DNA of 32,207 bases, from NCBI GenBank assembly GCA_022826485.1, contig JAJDUU010000004.1, forward strand, positions 1 through 32,207, in the 5' to 3' direction. This document shows, one piece after another, positions 30,166 to 32,207 of this stretch. The DNA comes from Chloroflexota bacterium (lineage in GTDB: Bacteria > Chloroflexota > UBA11872). Below the pieces are notes generated by a model that had not been told where the DNA came from, did no database searches, and was given only the letters and a program-made list of their open reading frames with translations. Numbering within the stretch: position 1 is the stretch's first letter; each line of letters opens with the position of its first letter. The translations under genes and the position numbers were made by a program.

Positions 30166-32207
30166 TCAACCCCCCGCCTGCGCCGCCCCACCCTTATACG
30201 TCGCCCTGAACACCGTCTCCGAAACCCACCGCCGGAACGACTCGTTATCGCTGAACTGCTTGAAGAACTCTGTCGGGTCCAGGAGATAGTTCGTGACGGC
30301 TCGCTCCAGGGCCTTGTCATGCTCGATTCGCGCGTTCTGCTTGTCCGAGTTCGCCATCGCGTTCTGGTAGGCCTTGTCGGCGGCAACCCGTGCGGGCAAC
30401 TCTTCCGTAATCATCCGGTCCACCCGGTCCTTGTCCTGCCACTCGATATTCCCGAACCGGTCATTAAAGTCCCGCAGGATCTGCGACAGCGCATCCATCG
30501 CCGCTTCCGGCTTCTGCCCCCCGCCTTCCGTGCTCACCGGATCGATCTCCGCATCCTCGTCCGCCAGCTGGATCTCCTGCACCGCCTGCTTCTCCACCCG
30601 GTAGCTGTCCATGTCGATCGCTTCCAGGATTCCCTTGGATAAGTCGTCTTCCTCCGGCGCCGGCAGCTTCGGCACCAGGAACGTCAGGAAGATCGACAGC
30701 TTCTCCCAGTCCGCGTACGTGTACGACAAGATCGTCGCCAGGAACCCATACGACCGCAGGAACGCCTTCGCCCGCCCCTTGAACTCCACCTGCCGGTCCT
30801 CGTCTAAATCCTCCCGGTACACCTCCACGCACCGGTCCAGGATCGGATCCAGCAACTCCCGGTCCGCCCCGCCCAGGTACATCTCCACTAATTCGTCCAC
30901 CTGCGCCTGGCCGTACACCTGCGCGTCGTCCAGCGTCGCCTGCAGGTCATGCAGTCGGTTCGCGTCGGTTTCCTCGGCCAGCACCGTCGTCCGGTAGTAG
31001 TCGGCAAAGGCGTTCTGGATCGTCTCCGCGTCGTTCATGAAGTCCAGGACAAAGGCGTCGTGCTTCTTCGGGTGCGCCCGGTTCAGCCGCGATAACGTCT
31101 GCACCGCCTTCACGCCCGACAACATCTTGTCCACGTACATCGTGTGCAGCAGCGGCTCGTCGTAGCCGGTCTGGAACTTGTCCGCGCACACCAGGAACCG
31201 GTACGGCTCTTCCTGGATCTTCCCGGCAATCTGGCTCGGCGAGAACCCGTTCATCGACGCCTCGGTCACCTTCCCGTCCCCAAACTCGTGCTCGCCCGAG
31301 AACGCCACGATTGCCTTGTACGGACTCTTCCGCTCCACCAAGTAATCCCGGATCGCCGCGTAATAGCTCACCGCCCGCCGGATGCTGCTCGTCACCACCA
31401 TCGCCCGCGCCTGGCCGCCGATCCGCTGCCCCGCCACCTGCTCGTGGAAGTGATCCACCATGATCTCGGCCTTCAGCCGGATGGCGTGCTCGTGGTCCTC
31501 CACGTAGCGCCGCAGCTTCTTGGCCGCCCGCTTCGTGTCGAACTCCGGGTCGCCCTCCACCGTCTTGACCAGCCGGTAGTAGCTGTCCACCGGCGTGTAG
31601 TTCGACACCACGTCGATGATGAACCCCTCCTGGATCGCCTGCTTCATCGTGTAGGCGTGGAAGGGCCGGTGCTTGGCCTCCGGGTCGGACGCGTCCTTCG
31701 TGCCGAAGATCTCCAGCGTCTTGTTCTTCGGCGTCGCCGTGAAGGCGAAGTAGCTGGCGTTCTTGAGTAGCCGCTTCGACTCCATCAGCCGGTTGATCGT
31801 GTCTTCCGTCGTCTCGTCTTCGTCCACCTCGCGGCCGTTCGCGCTCAGCGCCATCGAGACCGCCGCCGACGTCCGCCCGCCCTGGCTCGAGTGCGCCTCG
31901 TCGATCATGATCGCGAACCGCCGCCCCCGGTGATCGTTCCCAATGGCGTCCAGGATGAACGGGAACTTCTGCACCGTCGTAATCACGATCCGCTTGCCCG
32001 TCTGCAGCAGCCCCCGCAGGTCCGCCGATGTCGATGCGTGACCCACCACCGACCCCACCTGCGCGTACTGCCGGATCGTGTCCCGGATCTGCTGGTCCAG
32101 CACCTTGCGGTCCGTCACCACGATCACCGAGTCGAACACCGTCTCCCCGTCCCCCTCCAGCCCCATCAGCTGTTGCGCCAGCCACGCAATCGAGGTCGAC
32201 TTCCCGC
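30166..32207 (-). CDS. hsdR: Type I restriction enzyme HsdR, helicase part (partial)
   Basis: Only the C-terminal 680 residues are in the window; the 5' end, with the endonuclease domain, is beyond 32207. The frame opens at the edge with GKSTSIAWLAQQL, part of helicase motif I. DEAH (FAIMIDEAHSSQGG), motif III (FAFTATPKNKTL), motif V/VI region (QTLSRLNRAHPKK) and a long helical C terminus follow. In type I systems HsdR with HsdM and HsdS translocates and cleaves unmethylated DNA. HsdM and HsdS genes would be upstream, outside. It ends at TGA 30166 and is next to a toxin-antitoxin pair, usual in defence islands. Confidence 0.93.
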   Translation of the reverse strand, partial: GKSTSIAWLAQQLMGLEGDGETVFDSVIVVTDRKVLDQQIRDTIRQYAQVGSVVGHASTSADLRGLLQTGKRIVITTVQKFPFILDAIGNDHRGRRFAIMIDEAHSSQGGRTSAAVSMALSANGREVDEDETTEDTINRLMESKRLLKNASYFAFTATPKNKTLEIFGTKDASDPEAKHRPFHAYTMKQAIQEGFIIDVVSNYTPVDSYYRLVKTVEGDPEFDTKRAAKKLRRYVEDHEHAIRLKAEIMVDHFHEQVAGQRIGGQARAMVVTSSIRRAVSYYAAIRDYLVERKSPYKAIVAFSGEHEFGDGKVTEASMNGFSPSQIAGKIQEEPYRFLVCADKFQTGYDEPLLHTMYVDKMLSGVKAVQTLSRLNRAHPKKHDAFVLDFMNDAETIQNAFADYYRTTVLAEETDANRLHDLQATLDDAQVYGQAQVDELVEMYLGGADRELLDPILDRCVEVYREDLDEDRQVEFKGRAKAFLRSYGFLATILSYTYADWEKLSIFLTFLVPKLPAPEEDDLSKGILEAIDMDSYRVEKQAVQEIQLADEDAEIDPVSTEGGGQKPEAAMDALSQILRDFNDRFGNIEWQDKDRVDRMITEELPARVAADKAYQNAMANSDKQNARIEHDKALERAVTNYLLDPTEFFKQFSDNESFRRWVSETVFRATYKGGAAQAGG

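Overview
This is a GC-rich bacterial chromosome segment with leaderless-looking or GGAGG-led genes, a long Ala/Gly-tailed GroEL, many small PIN-type toxin-antitoxin pairs, and several families of short palindromic intergenic repeats. It also carries a set of sugar or uronate catabolism genes (DapA-like aldolase, zinc alcohol dehydrogenase, PhyH dioxygenase, sugar phosphate isomerase, DUF6807/PmoA-like protein, aldo/keto reductase, propeller glycosidase, UgpC-type ATPase). That mixture is typical of uncultured Chloroflexota, for example marine or sponge-associated lineages. The assignment is an inference from gene content and repeat style, not from a phylogeny.

Layout: 136-2444 holds a 51-aa membrane microprotein, a DapA-family lyase (minus) and a divergent zinc alcohol dehydrogenase. 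A repeat-rich spacer and a strong terminator precede a stand-alone groEL (2775-4439, minus) with a good sigma-70-like promoter. From 4730 to 7938 lies the most unusual part: a locus of small, uncharacterised envelope proteins (lipoproteins, one-helix peptides, anchored beta-rich proteins). It was partly built by duplication. A divergent promoter module of about 250 bp, including the starts of the genes on both sides, occurs twice at a constant offset of 2580 bp with no indels (5093-5345 and 7673-7925). One copy keeps ATG where the other has ACG, one plus-strand gene is frameshifted, and its sister is only a signal-peptide-sized stub.

7966-9714 is a compact three-gene sulfur cluster: an Rrf2 Fe-S-type regulator with three Cys, a JAMM/MPN metalloprotease-like protein, and a LarE-type PP-loop sulfur transferase. 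9823-12469 has an orphan antitoxin, a membrane histidine kinase without a response regulator, a 42-aa membrane peptide and a Phd/PIN toxin-antitoxin pair. A tRNA-Gly(GCC), an XRE-type regulator, a six-hairpin glycosidase-like protein, two GNAT acetyltransferases and an EamA transporter follow. 17953-19299 is a toxin-antitoxin patch containing an antitoxin with a truncated PIN toxin, an intact RHH/PIN pair and a lone antitoxin.

19309-29173 is a catabolic and transport region: PhyH dioxygenase with a coupled 89-aa protein, sugar isomerase, APH-fold kinase, MFS exporter, DUF6807 protein, aldo/keto reductase, propeller hydrolase and UgpC-like ABC ATPase. The window closes with another Phd/PIN pair and the C-terminal two thirds of a type I restriction HsdR subunit running off the right edge. 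Eight copies of one palindromic repeat family sit only in the gaps between genes, two of them belonging to a distinct long subtype with a nested hairpin.
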